A DNA stretch of 64,000 nucleotides, from assembly GCA_043228905.1 (NCBI GenBank), contig JBHGNT010000011.1, forward strand, positions 6,200,001-6,264,000. The letters run 5' to 3'. Below the pieces are notes generated by a model. The model worked only from the letters and a program-made list of their open reading frames with translations. It was not told the origin of the DNA and did no database searches. This document shows positions 20,927 through 31,561 of the stretch, piece by piece. A program made the position numbers and the translations under genes. Position 1 is the first letter of the stretch. Every line of letters begins with the position of its first letter. The DNA comes from Azolla caroliniana. Taxonomy: Eukaryota; Polypodiophyta.

Positions 20927-20938
20927 TCGTGGTCGCCA
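20927..20938 (-). promoter_or_regulatory. Primer-binding site of element A (TGGCGACCACGA)
   Basis: On the minus strand TGGCGACCACGA starts four bases after the LTR end. It opens with TGG as required for a tRNA 3' CCA end; I cannot name the tRNA from memory with confidence. Confidence 0.65.
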
Positions 20939-20942
20939 AAAC

Positions 20943-21363
20943 TGTGTTATTCTCTGACCGGACAAGGCCTAACACAAGGTGTCACGGAGACACTTCACCA
21001 AAGGGTGATTACGGCATAGGATTAAGATTCAACGATTACACCAACTTACGTAGGTTACACGATTAGAATGCTTTGGTTAATTACACGCGTAAGATATAAC
21101 AGTAATTATAGAACGGAAATCAAGACAGAAGTATAAACATCATAAGCTCTATTAATTATCCGCTGTGATTACAATGGGGTCCAGGCCTTTAAATAGGTTT
21201 CCGGCCCGTAGTACAAAACGGTGCCTCTCGCACCTTTTCGGGATCCGTCCGGATCTGGAACGGCATACCGTTTCCAGTCCGTCCGTCCACACTATGCTCA
21301 TTTACAACTATATTTAATTAATTCCTTCACTCCGTATTTTGGACTCCTTGCCGGCCGGTAACA
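20943..21363 (-). repeat. 5' LTR of element A, complete (421 bp)
   Basis: On the minus strand it begins TGTTACCGGCC at 21363 and ends ATAACACA at 20943. A TATA-like TATTTAAAG at about 21188-21197 on the minus strand is the likely promoter. The right neighbour is copia K sequence. Confidence 0.9.
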
Positions 21364-24300
21364 GGGAGGTGATGCACATGAAGACAACGGCGTACATACG
21401 GTGCTTCATCGACATGAGCCTGTACAACAACTTCAATGAAGAGAGCAAGGCTCATGAGCTCTGGGAGAAGATCGACATAATGTTTCAGAACAAAAATGCT
21501 ATTAATCAGGTTTCGGTATTCCAGAAGCTAGTAAGACTCCGGTACCAAGATGGCTCCAGCATGGCGGAGCACATGAATGCCTTCCAGGGGCTGATACACC
21601 AGGCAACATCATTGGAAGTACCTCTCGCCGACGAGGTACTAGCGCTACTCCTGCTCGGTTCCCTCCCGGATAGCTGGGAGACGTTGGTTGTCACTTTGGG
21701 CAACGTCGGGCCGGAAGGAAAATGGTTATCCCTAGCAAGAGTAAAGTCGAGCTTGCTAGATGAGGAGGTGCGTCGGAAGGATAAAGATACGAGCTCTGAC
21801 TCCAAAGCGCTCCTTACCGAATCGGAACGCGGAAGACATAGAAACCGTAGTCCCCAAAACCGGGAGAAGTCGGGGACACGGTCAAAGTCAAGGGGGAGGC
21901 CTACTTGCTTCTATTGCGGCAAGCCGGGACACTTCCAAAAGAACTGTCGGCATTTTCGAAAAGACAAGGAAACCGACGGTACCGATTCGAAGCAAACCCC
22001 GGACCGGAACGGTAAAGACCGGAACGGTAAAGACCGGAATGGTAAAGACCGGAGGGGGCCAGACCGGAAGGGAACAACGGCAATCGCGGCAAGTGAAGAA
22101 GAGTTGATGCTCATCACTGAGGAGTGTGAGATAAACCTTGCCGGCGACGAGATGACCTGGGTGGTAGACTCCGGAGCATCGTTCCACCTTACCCCGGACC
22201 GGAAATGCTTCTCATCCTACTCAGCCGGTGACCACGGCTGTGTCCGGATGGGGAATGAAGGTACATGCCGAATTGTCGGCATAGGAGACGTGTGGCTGTC
22301 AACACCAACCGGATGCAAGTTGCTGCTGAGGGATGTCCGACACGTTCCGGAGGTTCGACTGAACCTGATAGGAGCCGGTCGGCTAGATGATGAGGGCTAC
22401 ACGGGTAGCATCCGGAACGGCGTCATGAAGTTCAGCAAAGGGAGCCTGATTGTGGCTCGGGCCCGGAAGGTAAACACACTGTACCTGATGAATGCCCGGT
22501 TATGCCCGGAAGAAGTGAACGTGGCTTCCGACACTGCCGGTGAGCTGTGGCACAAGAGGCTATGTCATATGAGCGAGAAGGGGATGAAGAGGCTTGCAGA
22601 CGACAACCTCATTCCAGTGAAGAACATGCACTTAGAGAAGTGCACTGATTGTCTGGCCGGTAAGCAAAACCGTACCTCCTTCCGACCAAGGCCACCGATG
22701 AGACGTAATGCACCACTGGAGTTGGTGCATACGGATGTGTGTCAAGTAGACACGAAGTCACATGCCGGAAGCTATGGGCCACACCGCTGAAGACGAAGGA
22801 TCAGGTGCTATCCGTCTTCAAAGAGCTCCACGCGAGAGTGGAAAGAGAAACCGGTCGGAAGCTAAAGGCGGTTCGAGCAGATAACGGAGGAGAATACCGG
22901 GGGCAGTTCGAGGAGTACTGCCGCTCGAAGGGAATCCGGCTCGAATTTACCGTGCCGAAGACGCCGGAACTAAACGGACTGGCCGAGAGGATGGACCGGA
23001 CCATAATGGAGAGGGTCCGGAGTATGCTAGCGCATGCAAAACTACCCAAGAAGTTTTGGGCTGAGGCACTGTCGACGGCGACATATGTGATAAATAGATC
23101 ACCCTCAGTACCCTTGGACGGAGACACGCCGCAGAGAGTGTGGACCGGTAAGGTAGTATCCTACCGGCATCTGAAGGTGTTCGGGTGTCTCGCGTACGTG
23201 CATGTAGCCAAGGGCCGGAGAGGAAAGTTAGATCCAAAGACCCGACCATGCATATTCCTCGGTTACGGTGACGATGAGTTCGGCTACCGAGTGTGGGACC
23301 TGGTCGACAAGAAGGTATTCCGGAGTCGAGATATTATCTTCATGGAGGACAAGACGCTCGCCGACTGGGAGTCGGAGAGGAAGATAATGAACTTTGAGTC
23401 GACCGGTAAGGATAGACTCTACAATGAACGGACCCAACCGGCAAGAGACCGGTTAGCACTGGAGGTGCCAACCGGTTACGGTGAGGATATCGAACCGGTA
23501 GAAGAAGAAGTAGAGGAAGCTGAAACCGGAACCGGCCAAGACCCTGAATCAGATTCGGATGAAGAGCAAATAGAGGGGCCGGTTACCGAAGCCCAGAGAC
23601 GGAGATATCCACTAGGAGAGAGAAGGCCCACCCGGAGATTTCCGGATGCAGAGGATGTGCTGCTAACCGATGAGGGGGAGCCGGAAAGCTTCAAAGAAGC
23701 GAAGGATGACACCCACAGCCGAAAATGGTTAAGTGCCATGCAAGACGAGATGGATTCCCTGCATGAGAACCATACGTACGAACTGGTGGAGTTGCCGAAA
23801 GGAAAGCGGGCACTCCGAAACAAGTGGGTGTACAAGTTGAAACCGGGAGATGTCGGCAACCCCCCGAGATACAAACCCAGGATCGTGGTGAAGGGGTTCC
23901 AGCAGAAGAAGGGCGTGGACTTCGATGAGATATTTGCCCCGGTTGTAAAGATGACCTCCATCCGGACGGTGCTGAGTATAGCGGCAAGCATGGACTTTGA
24001 GGTAGAGCAGCTGGACGTGAAGACGACATTCCTTCACGGCGACCTCGAAGAGGAGATCTACATGCAGCAACCAGAGGGATTTGTAGAGAAAGGGAAGGAG
24101 CACCTGGTATGCCGGCTGAAGAAGAGCTTGTACGGACTAAAGCAGGCACCCCGACAATGGTACCGGAAGTTCGACTCCTTCATGACCGATCAAGGGTACC
24201 ACAAGACGCAGGCCGTTCACTGCGTGTTTGTGACGAAGTTTGAAGGAGGCGACTTCCTGATACTCCTTCTGTACGTGGACAACATGTTGATCGTCGGACG

Positions 24301-25249
24301 GGACCAAGTCGAAATACGGATGCTGAAGAAGGCTCTCAACCAGACCTTCTCAATGAAAGACTTGGGTCCGGCAAGGCAGATGCTGGGGATGCACATCATC
24401 TGGAACCGGTCAGCGAAGCAATTATGGCTGTCACAGGAGAAGTACGTGACAAAGGTGCTTCACCGGTTCAACATGTCAGAAGCGAAACCGGTCGGATCGA
24501 CACTTCCGGCAAATTGCAGGCTATCCGGTAAGCAAAGCCCGAAGACGAAAGCAGAGAAGGCGGATATGATGAAGATTCCATATGCCTCTGCCGTCGGGAG
24601 CTTAATGTACGCAATGGTTTGTACCTGACCGGACATAGGATACGCAGTCGGAGTGGTGAGCTGGTTCATGAGCAATCCCGGCAAGGAGTACTGGAACGCG
24701 GTCAAATGGATACTCCGGTATTTGAAGGGCACTTCAAATATGTGTCTCTGATTCGGCTTCGGAAAACCTCAACTTGACGGTTTCACCGATTCGGACATGT
24801 CGGCTGATGAGGATACTAGCCGGTCCACATCCGAGTATGTAATGACATATGCAGGGGGAGCTATTTCGTGGCAGTCGAGGCTGCAGAAGACGGTTGCGTT
24901 GTCAACCACAAAGGCGGAGTACATGGCGGCTGTGGAAGCCGGCAAGGAAATCTTATGGATGAAGGACTTCATTGGAGAGCTCGGTATCCGGCAAGACGAA
25001 TACCGGCTCTATTGCGACAGTCAAAGTGCCATCCACCTTGCTAAGAATGCTGCCTACCATTTCCAGACGAAACATATCCAGCGGAGGTACCACTGGATCC
25101 GGGAAAGAGTAGATGACCAGGAGTTCGCACTGACAAAGATCCACACGGCCGAGAACGGGTCAGATATGCTGACCAAAGGGCTGACACCCGACAAGCTGGA
25201 CGCATGCCGGAAGAGGATCGGACTGGTAAGATACCCCATGCCGGAGTGA
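21364..25249 (+). pseudogene. Element K gag-pol, disrupted
   Basis: The gag is readable from 21364 with a CCHC knuckle (CFYCGKPGHFQKNC, about 21906-21947) and a basic linker with a threefold DRNGK repeat. The protease has VVDSGASFHL near 22166. The integrase zinc site (HKRLCHM, CTDCLAG) is intact, but about 39 bases are missing at 22767, which shifts the frame. The integrase core (RADNGGEY, NGLAERM) and RT continue in the next frame to a TGA at 24626; another TGA lies at 24749. RNase H with SQSAIHLAKN runs to 25249. The RT catalytic YVDD reads YVDN (24272-24283). K is therefore dead for its own movement. Confidence 0.92.
22001..22057 (+). repeat. 15-bp tandem repeat coding DRNGK in gag of K
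   Basis: GACCGGAACGGTAAA is repeated three times with one change, followed by a partial unit. It lengthens the basic linker after the zinc knuckle. M and L have fewer units at this place. Confidence 0.8.
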
Positions 25250-25259
25250 AGGGGGAGTT

Positions 25260-25862
25260 TGTTGGGAGACAGGTCCCTCCGGATGGGAAGGGAGAAGAAC
25301 AATGCTGATGAATAAGCTCGGCCGAGGCCGAAACCGGATGAGGAGTACCCGGCTACGGAGAGCCGGATGGTGTAGACCCGGTATGAACTGGATGAGGAGA
25401 CATATTCATAAATATGTTTCTGAGAGTCCATCGAGGCTATATTTGTAAATAGCCGAAAAGTCATATTAGTATAAATATGACTTAGGGCAGTCTTTTAGAA
25501 GTGTGTTGTCATTTCCTTGTTGGTGCAAGAAGAAGAGAGAGCGCGTAATAGTGTACAGAGAGAGAGAGAAAGAAAGAGGTCGTTGCCTCTGTTGTAACCA
25601 CGGCCTGTGGCGAAGATTGTGAGCACGAGGTCGTTGCCTCCGTGAACTCACTGCTGTATATACTAACCTAGTGATAGTTTGCAGCCTGTGGGCTGCCGTG
25701 TTTTTTCCCCTTAGTTTGGGTTTTCCACGTTAAACTTCCTGCGTACCTTTTCTCTCCTTTGTGTCGTGCATTTACTTCCCGGCTTTTTTTTGTGTGTATG
25801 ATTCTAAGCTCGGTTGTGGCCGAGCGTTGTGCATAACGAGCATTGAGTTCTCGTCATTAACA
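25260..25862 (+). repeat. 3' LTR of element K
   Basis: It starts TGTTGGGAGACAGG after the polypurine tract and shares blocks with the L LTR (59840-60491): the GTCCCTCCGGATGGG start, TATAAATATGACTTAGGGC (core promoter, about 25470-25488), AGGTCGTTGCCTC and a CCGAGCNNTGTG end region. The right limit is uncertain, between 25837 and 25862. Confidence 0.8.
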
Positions 25863-26085
25863 TGTCCAAAGGAAGGAAGAGACCATACCATGTATAAGTA
25901 TTAACCTTCTTTCTTTACGAGGATTTTTATTGTTATCTTTACCCATAAAGCTTGGCTATGGATGTTCGGCACTGTTTCAGAACGTTGCTTGTAAAAGTAA
26001 GTTGTGAAAGCTTGTACACAACAAACTCAATTGGCTCAGTCGGATAACAATATACACAATTTAGGTATACACAAATGGTGGAGAC

Positions 26086-26129
<44 letters not shown>

Positions 26130-26297
26130 GATTATATTATCGTCTTCGGAGGTCAAATATGTAATGTATCCCACTCAAGTAGAAAATCCTATTTAAGGCT
26201 TTAAGGTCAACACACTAACTAGATTCTATCTAGGTAACTACTAAGTTACGTATGTTGACTAACTAACTAAATCTAGTTGAGGTTGATATCTCAACAC
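25863..26297 (-). repeat. Probable 3' LTR of copia E with a CA microsatellite
   Basis: On the minus strand TGTTGAGATATCAAC starts at 26297, directly after a polypurine run GAGGGGGCG. The first 135 bases match the LTR start at 41939 well, after which the two diverge. A (CA)n run lies at 26093-26125. No coding sense is present. The left limit is not visible. Confidence 0.6.
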
Positions 26298-26575
26298 GCC
26301 CCCTCAAGCTCAAGTGTGAGGTGTCCGAAGTCCGGTTTGGCTTTCATCAGCTTCGGCCTTTCCGAGACAGTCTCGGTTCCTCCCCCTCAAACCGGCAACG
26401 AAGGCTTGTAGTGTGAAATGGGCGAAGGTCGAATGCTTCCACAAATTGTGGGTCATGAACCACTTCGGTAGAGCTCGCAGGCTCTTGTTTGGCCGCTACC
26501 TTCATCGCGAAGGCATAATGATGAGCCATATAGTTGTTGTAATCGAGTTGAGTGATGGGGTTCTTATCTCTAGAT
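26298..26575 (-). pseudogene. Element E fragment: copia integrase-RT linker and 3' tail
   Basis: In the same frame that ends the element D integrase, the minus strand changes character at about 26575 to NPITQLDYNNYMAHH, PASSTEVVHDP and FVEAF. This is the usual segment leading into a copia RT. After that only a short unrecognised tail and the polypurine tract (26298-26312) remain, so nearly all of RT and RNase H is deleted. Confidence 0.65.
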
Positions 26576-28180
26576 GAGTGTCCGCGCTCCACCTTCCCAT
26601 TCGCCTCCGGGTTGTACGCAGTGGTAAGCGAGAGCTTGACTCCTAGCCGGTCGAACAGCTCCTCGGCCTCTTCGGCGTCCAACTCCCCGCGATCAGCCAC
26701 GCATATCACGTCCTCGATCAGGAACCGACATACAGCCGCGGTCGTTTTGTTCTGAAGGGCTCGGCCTTCCACCTGGTTCGTCAGATCTTCCCGAGCCAGG
26801 ACCAGATACCGCATCTTTCCTACTCCCATCGGTATCGTCACCAGATCTACCATCCATTTGAAGTGGATGGTCGGAGGGTACGTAGGGTGAAGCTCATCCC
26901 GATGTCGGACTATGGAGTGCATCTGAAAGCTCTCGCAAGTTGTCACGAACCGATGCACGTCCCGGTACAGTCCTGGCCACCAGTACTTCCCCTTTATCTT
27001 CTCGAACGTGGCCCACGTTCCACGGTGTCCAGCCCAAGAGCTGTCGTGGTAGGCCGTCAGCAGCTCCTCCTGTTCTTCCTTCATCACCACCACCCGGAGC
27101 GGGACGCCGTTCCTCTTCTTCGGGTGCTTCCATAAGTATTTGTCCTGGAGAAAGAATCGGTATGCTTTCTTTCGGATCCGGTTGGCCTCGTCCCTCCTCC
27201 ACGACGCATCCGGCGTCATTGTCCTCAAGAAACCACCGATCTGGAGCCACTCGCCGTCGTACTTGCTCTCGTCGAAGCCGTTAAGCGCCGGAGTGCTCGT
27301 CCCATCGGTCGTCACGTACGCTGCCTCGAAGAAGTCCACGCCGACTTCTTCGTTCTCCGAAACCATGCCGCCCTCGTCATCAAACCTCGCCCTCGAAAGC
27401 ATGTCGGCCATGGTGTTGTCCTTTCCGGAAATGTGTCGTATTTCAGGGTCCAGGGACTTGATGTATGCTATCCACCTGAGCATCACCAGGTCCGGTGTCG
27501 CGCATCCGGAAACCATGCCGAGAATTGGGAGGCAATCCGTCTCGATAATCACTTCTGTCCCGATCAGGTATCCTTTGTCGGCCTTTACTGCCGAAACGAT
27601 ACCCCAGAGTTCGCGTTTAACCTGGGCGTACCCTCGTTGTCGCTCACTGAGGACCTTCGCGCCGAATCGGATCGGGAACCGAATGCCGTCCTCGTCTTCT
27701 TGGTTGAATACCCATCCGATCCCAGTCGGACTCGTATCCACCGTTATGTATACCGGGGTACCCTTCTCGTAGACAGCCTTCCGGAGCGCCGGTGCTGCCG
27801 CAAGAGCTTCCTTCAGCTTCCGGACCGACTCCGTGTGCTCGTCTCGCCACTCGAATTTTCGCCCTTTCTTCAGCAACCCGTATAGCGGCTCCGCAACGTG
27901 GGCGTAATGCGGGATCCATATGTGGTAGAATGCGCACGCCCCCAGGAACCTCCGAACTTCCGTAACCGAGCTATAATCGGTCTTCATCGCGGAGATGGCT
28001 TCTACTTTTGCCGGAGACGGCTTCCGGCCATATGGTCCGCATAGGTGTCCGACCACCAGGATTTTTGATTGCCCGAAGGCCGATTTCTCCCCGGAGAAGG
28101 TGAGCCTCGCAACCTCTAGCCTTTGTAGCACCTTCTCGCAGTCGTCGATGTGTGTTGCCACGAAACCGGTCTTCCTCCGC
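26575..28180 (-). pseudogene. Element D RNase H and integrase
   Basis: An open frame gives the RT thumb/connection (LVVGHLCGPYGRKP, RRFLGACAFY), RNase H (YITVDTSPTGIGW, ETDCLPILGM, DNTMADMLSRARF) and an integrase zinc region (HDSSWAGHRGTW, CESFQMH). The second cysteine of the CxxC pair is replaced by phenylalanine compared with CETCQLH in element C, so zinc binding is probably lost. Core residues appear in MVDLV, VADRGELDAEE and NGKVERGH. The frame then continues into copia sequence of E. Confidence 0.85.
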
Positions 28181-28752
28181 CGGCAATAGGAACCCGCCCC
28201 CACCGATTTTGAGCTCCCGGAGCGTCCCGTCGGTGAAGGTGTGTCCTATGCAGACCGGATCTCGTAAACTGGGGTCTGACGCAACCCCTCTGATTCGGGA
28301 CTTGCTGCCCTCCGGTAAGGGTGCCGCGACTGGCCTTACCTTCCGGTCCACCGTCTTGTACTTCGTGCTAACCCAGGCTGTCCGGTCTGACCCGAGCCCT
28401 TGACTGAAGTTTGCGATGACTTCGTACATCTCTTCGGAACATACCGGTATCGTCCGGTCTTCGTTAAGGTCTTCTCCGGCTACCTCCCTCAGCATTCCCA
28501 AGGTGTTGTCGAAGGAGACCGCCTCCACGGCTCCGCTGATTTCCTTGTCCGGGCCGAGAACTCCACACGCTCGAAGTCGCTCCCTTGCCTTTTCTCGGCC
28601 AACGATGCCAACTATCATACACCCTCCGTCGTTGGAGAAGAAATTTTTTCTACCTATCGTATAAGGTTTCTTCGGTTTTGGTTCTATCGTACAACTGTGG
28701 GGTCTTTCCCGAGTGTCCGGACTGTCTCGGCCCCACGCCTTGGCAGCCCTCT
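28150..28752 (-). pseudogene. Element D RT, catalytic core deleted
   Basis: The N-terminal RT leader (YKTVDRKVRPVAAPLPEGS, DPSLRDPVCIGHTF, GGGGFLLPAEEDRF) matches element C at 37300-37490. It then jumps, with a frame change near 28165, to FVATHIDDCEKVLQRLE, which matches C at about 38135. Roughly 650 bases with the fingers and palm, including the FLDD site, are missing. This copy cannot encode a working RT. Confidence 0.85.
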
Positions 28753-29400
28753 CTAAAAATCCTCCCGGTTCTCGCCACTGAGGGATTCGCGGTTTCGCTC
28801 GTGGTTCGGCCGCACCGTCAGAAATTGGACCAAATGGCGCCCGTCCTGGCTTTTGACCCTCGCGTAGGCCGAACCGTTGTCCAGCACCTTGGTCTCCATT
28901 CGCGCCGCCGTGATGTATGGTTCCCCTAATATGACTGGGTGCGAGGACGTCTCCTGTACGAAGAAGTGCTGGTCAATCTCGACGTCGTCGATCTTGACTC
29001 GCACGTTCGGGCAGGCCCCGTGCAGTTCCTCGGTGGCGCGCGTCGCCGCCCGTATCTTCCACCCATGCTTGGTGTTGATCGGCCACTTTCCCTTCTTATA
29101 GAAGTCCATGGACATCAGGTTTATTTCCGAACCGTGGTCCACCAGTGCCACCACCGGTTCCTGAATATCTCCGATCTTTACCGGGGTCTCCATGGTCGCT
29201 CGGGCCCAGTGTGGCCTCGAATAGTGGCTCTCCGCCCACTCATCTTCCAGCGCCAAGTCGTCAATGTGCGTCGTCCGCACCTCCACCGGTCTTTCCGGTT
29301 CCGTCTCCGTCGACAACCTCTTCCGCTTCACCAAGTCCACAATGGAGTCGTGGAACTCCTTCTTAGCGATCCCCAGCACCTCCCGCAATGACAGCTCCAC
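28753..29400 (-). CDS. Element D protease domain
   Basis: The open frame contains VALVDHGSEINLMS, an aspartic protease loop with DHGS in place of the common DSGA or DTGA, followed by the GACPNVRVKIDDVEIDQHFFVQ and HPVILGEPYI blocks that close the retropepsin fold. Element C has nearly the same sequence at 36500-36900, including DHGS, so the variant belongs to the lineage and is not damage. Confidence 0.85.
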   Translation of the reverse strand: MELSLREVLGIAKKEFHDSIVDLVKRKRLSTETEPERPVEVRTTHIDDLALEDEWAESHYSRPHWARATMETPVKIGDIQEPVVALVDHGSEINLMSMDFYKKGKWPINTKHGWKIRAATRATEELHGACPNVRVKIDDVEIDQHFFVQETSSHPVILGEPYITAARMETKVLDNGSAYARVKSQDGRHLVQFLTVRPNHERNRESLSGENREDF

Positions 29401-29526
29401 TTTGCTGTCGAGGATCCGTTCTTCTAGGACCTTTCGTAGGTCCGTGGTCCTTTCTATTTCCGTCCCCAGTCGGTATCCGCCCTTCTTGGGGTTATCTTGC
29501 GCGCTGGACCCACCGGCATCGTTCCG

Positions 29527-29760
29527 TCATTGCCCGGATCGGGTCTCGTATCGTTGTGAGGGCCTGGCCGCTCCGGCTTTCCCTACTTGTTTGTCTTCTA
29601 CCAGAGCCTCGTAGTTCCGGCAAGCGGCTTCTACGAAGCCCGTCTTCTCTTCGACCGGGTCGCTCCACCCGGTTATTTCCCGGACCCGTCTCTCAGCGCG
29701 GTCCGCTTCATCTTTCCTCAGCCGTGCGCCGGCGAGGCCTTCTAGCATTGCCGACTAGAA
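29527..29760 (-). pseudogene. Element D gag-protease linker fragment
   Basis: A short open frame (MLEGLAGARLRKDEADRAER...) rich in charged residues lies between zinc knuckle and protease. Frames are broken on both sides. No motif is recognised. Confidence 0.4.
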
Positions 29761-29778
29761 TCCGTCTTTGCTCTCCTT

Positions 29779-30870
29779 TCAGGCCTCGCTGCCCCCGACC
29801 CGAATACCGGCCGACACCGAGTAGTGGATGGCCTCCACGTGTCGGGCCGCCGCCTCTTCCATCAGTCTCTTCATACCTCCTCGCCCGTCGTTCTGGTTTA
29901 GGGCCCTTCTGGTATCGCCGGCGTGCACCCGGCCTTCCCATAGGTACACCACCCGGTTCCTCAACGCCTCTGTGAAATCGCCGCAGTCCTTCCGAATGTG
30001 GCCGACCTCGTTGCACCACATGCACCTGTTCCCTGCTACCGGCCGTCGGTCACGAGCCGGTTCGCCGCCGTCTGGGCGATCTGGAGATCCTTTATCGCCC
30101 GTGTCAACTCCTCCAGCGCTGCTCCTCCGGACGAGTCGTTGACCATGCCGGTCGGAGCCGACCCGGTTTCGAGCCACTCCCGGGCTTCTGCCCTTCGCCC
30201 TTGCGGTGCCGGTTCAAGCCTCCTTGCTGTGATAGAGCCCGCACCGGCCGCCCCGTTATCAGCCCAATCTCGTCGTTTGTCGAAACGGCCACAGACTCTC
30301 TTAACCACAGCCCAGTCGGTCGTCAGCCCGTCTTCGGTTTCCAGCAAGGAGCCGACTTGATCCCGGTCCCGCTCGTCCACCGACTTGACGAACAGTAGGA
30401 CCCGGCTCGTATCCAAAATGGTTCAGTCAAGCGCCGAAAGGCGCGCAAAGCGTTCTTCAAACTCCCGGAGGAGCGCCGACGCGTTTCTTCCCTTGCCGGG
30501 GGACTCCACCCATTCCATGAAGTCCCGTTTCGAAAGCCGGAGCGCGTCGTCCAGCCCGTATTTGTCTAGGAGTCGGCCTTCGAACTCCTCCCAGGTACGG
30601 CTCTCCGCCCGTACCTCGAGCACCTCCGCATGGATGCTCGGCATCGCCACTCGAGGGAATCCGGCAAGACGCCTCTCTTCCGGAATGTCCCGCATCAGCA
30701 TTTCTGCCCCATAGGACGCCAAATACTTCGTGGCATCCTTTCCGCTGAACCGGCCGATCGTACCGACGACCGCCTCAATGGCTCTGTCGAGGGCGCCGGT
30801 GCCCTCGTGTGCGCTCAATATCCGATCCACGGCCGAAGCCATGGCCTCTACAAGATCCGACCCCCTCATC
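29779..30870 (-). pseudogene. Element D gag with zinc knuckle, disrupted
   Basis: From a methionine at 30869 the gag core reads GRFSGKDATKYLASYGAEM, TWEEFEGRLLDKYGLDDALRL and FMEWVESPGKGR, matching the element C gag at 34900-35170. A TGA at 30423-30425 interrupts it, and the same frame goes on to about 30036. The zinc knuckle CMWCNEVGHIRKDC lies in another frame near 29985-30026, so a frameshift sits near 30050. Past the knuckle the frame runs to 29779. Confidence 0.8.
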
Positions 30871-30999
30871 TTCTGCTCTTCTGCCGCTTCTTTCACGTCG
30901 GGTTCACCAAGATGTCGAGGTATTCCTCGCGGATGCGTGGAATGAGGCGGGGCCTCGGGGGTCTTGTATCGAAGAGCAAGAGACAAAGGAGAAGGGAAG

Positions 31000-31550
31000 G
31001 GACCCACTACGTGTGGGCGTAGATTCACAGGGACACGGCCCTTCGACACAAAGACGCGAGTGGGACACAACGCAGAGAGACACGAATGTATGTATATATA
31101 TATTAACAAGGAAAAACAACAAGAAGCACGAAGTCGGTTACAACCGAACAGGCCAGCGAATAGATGCCGATGCCTGTTCGTAAACGCTCAGAAAGAAAGG
31201 AGTAGGTTGGAGGTGCTGCTGGAAGCACTCGAGCATTCCTCAGAGCAGCGCGAGCCTCCCGAAACCCTGCGCAAAAAGAAGCTACGGAGTATGGAAGAGA
31301 GAGAATCCTTCGGTCCACAACCCGACAACACTTCGTCCTCTCTAACCGCGATCCGACACTCCTCCTCGTCTCCCTCCTTTTATAGGCAAGAAAGGAGCTG
31401 TTTCCCATTAACTTCCTACCTACCGAATCTACCTACCGAGGATCTTCTATGTACCTAATTCTCTCTTATGTACTACATAAGACGCACGTGCATGAAGAGC
31501 CGGTTCCTACGCTCCGGTGCACCGATTCCGCTTGTGGACGGTTTTCTTCA
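31000..31550 (-). promoter_or_regulatory. Element D leader / LTR remnant with TATA box
   Basis: On the minus strand TATAAAAGG (31377-31385) lies about 500 bases ahead of gag, which fits an LTR promoter. The sequence next to the copia junction starts TGAAGAAAACCG, possibly the LTR start at about 31550. No second copy is available to prove LTR limits. Confidence 0.5.
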
Positions 31551-31561
31551 CGATAACGTGT

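Larger units (their letters stand above)
1..21363 (-). mobile_element. Element A: Ty3/gypsy LTR retrotransposon (Tat/Athila-like), nested in copia K and carrying B
   Basis: Reading right to left, the element has a 5' LTR (20943-21363), a primer-binding site, gag, pol in the order protease-RT-RNase H-integrase, a long third ORF and a 3' LTR (1-242, cut by the window edge). Positions 1-242 and 21122-21363 differ at one base that I can see (60, g against a at 21181), so the insertion is young. The right flank begins GGGAG, which matches an uninterrupted gag sequence in element M near 58315, so A jumped into the gag of copia K. Element B (2049-13679) is a later insertion inside A. The Tat/Athila affiliation is inferred from RT and integrase style and the lack of a chromodomain. 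Confidence 0.9.
21364..25862 (+). mobile_element. Element K: Ty1/copia retrotransposon, right part, split by element A
   Basis: The gag sequence resumes at 21364 exactly where A ends. Its 5' LTR and gag start must lie left of the window. Gene order is gag, protease, integrase, RT, RNase H, which defines copia. A polypurine tract (AGTGAAGGGGGAGTT, 25245-25259) and a 3' LTR from 25260 end it. It is closely related to elements M and L. Confidence 0.92.
26575..31550 (-). mobile_element. Element D: 3'-truncated Ty3/gypsy retrotransposon inside copia E
   Basis: D encodes gag, protease, part of RT, RNase H and integrase in gypsy order on the minus strand and is a relative of element C (33421-41558), with closely matching protein blocks. 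Its left end stops inside the integrase just after the catalytic glutamate. Its right end holds a leader and LTR-like part with a TATA box. E sequence continues on both sides. No target duplication or 3' LTR is seen, so deletion or illegitimate joining removed the 3' end. Confidence 0.75.

Noticed and set aside
21760-22187. Alternative-frame and antisense frames over the gag linkers of K, M and L (also 58838-59107 and 61069-61427)
   Set aside because: They shadow the repetitive Arg/Gly/Asp-rich gag linker and have no independent signal.
26015-26050. A-box-like TGGCTCAGTCGG as a tRNA or SINE
   Set aside because: No B-box or paired stems follow; the sequence runs into a CA microsatellite. One box alone is not enough.
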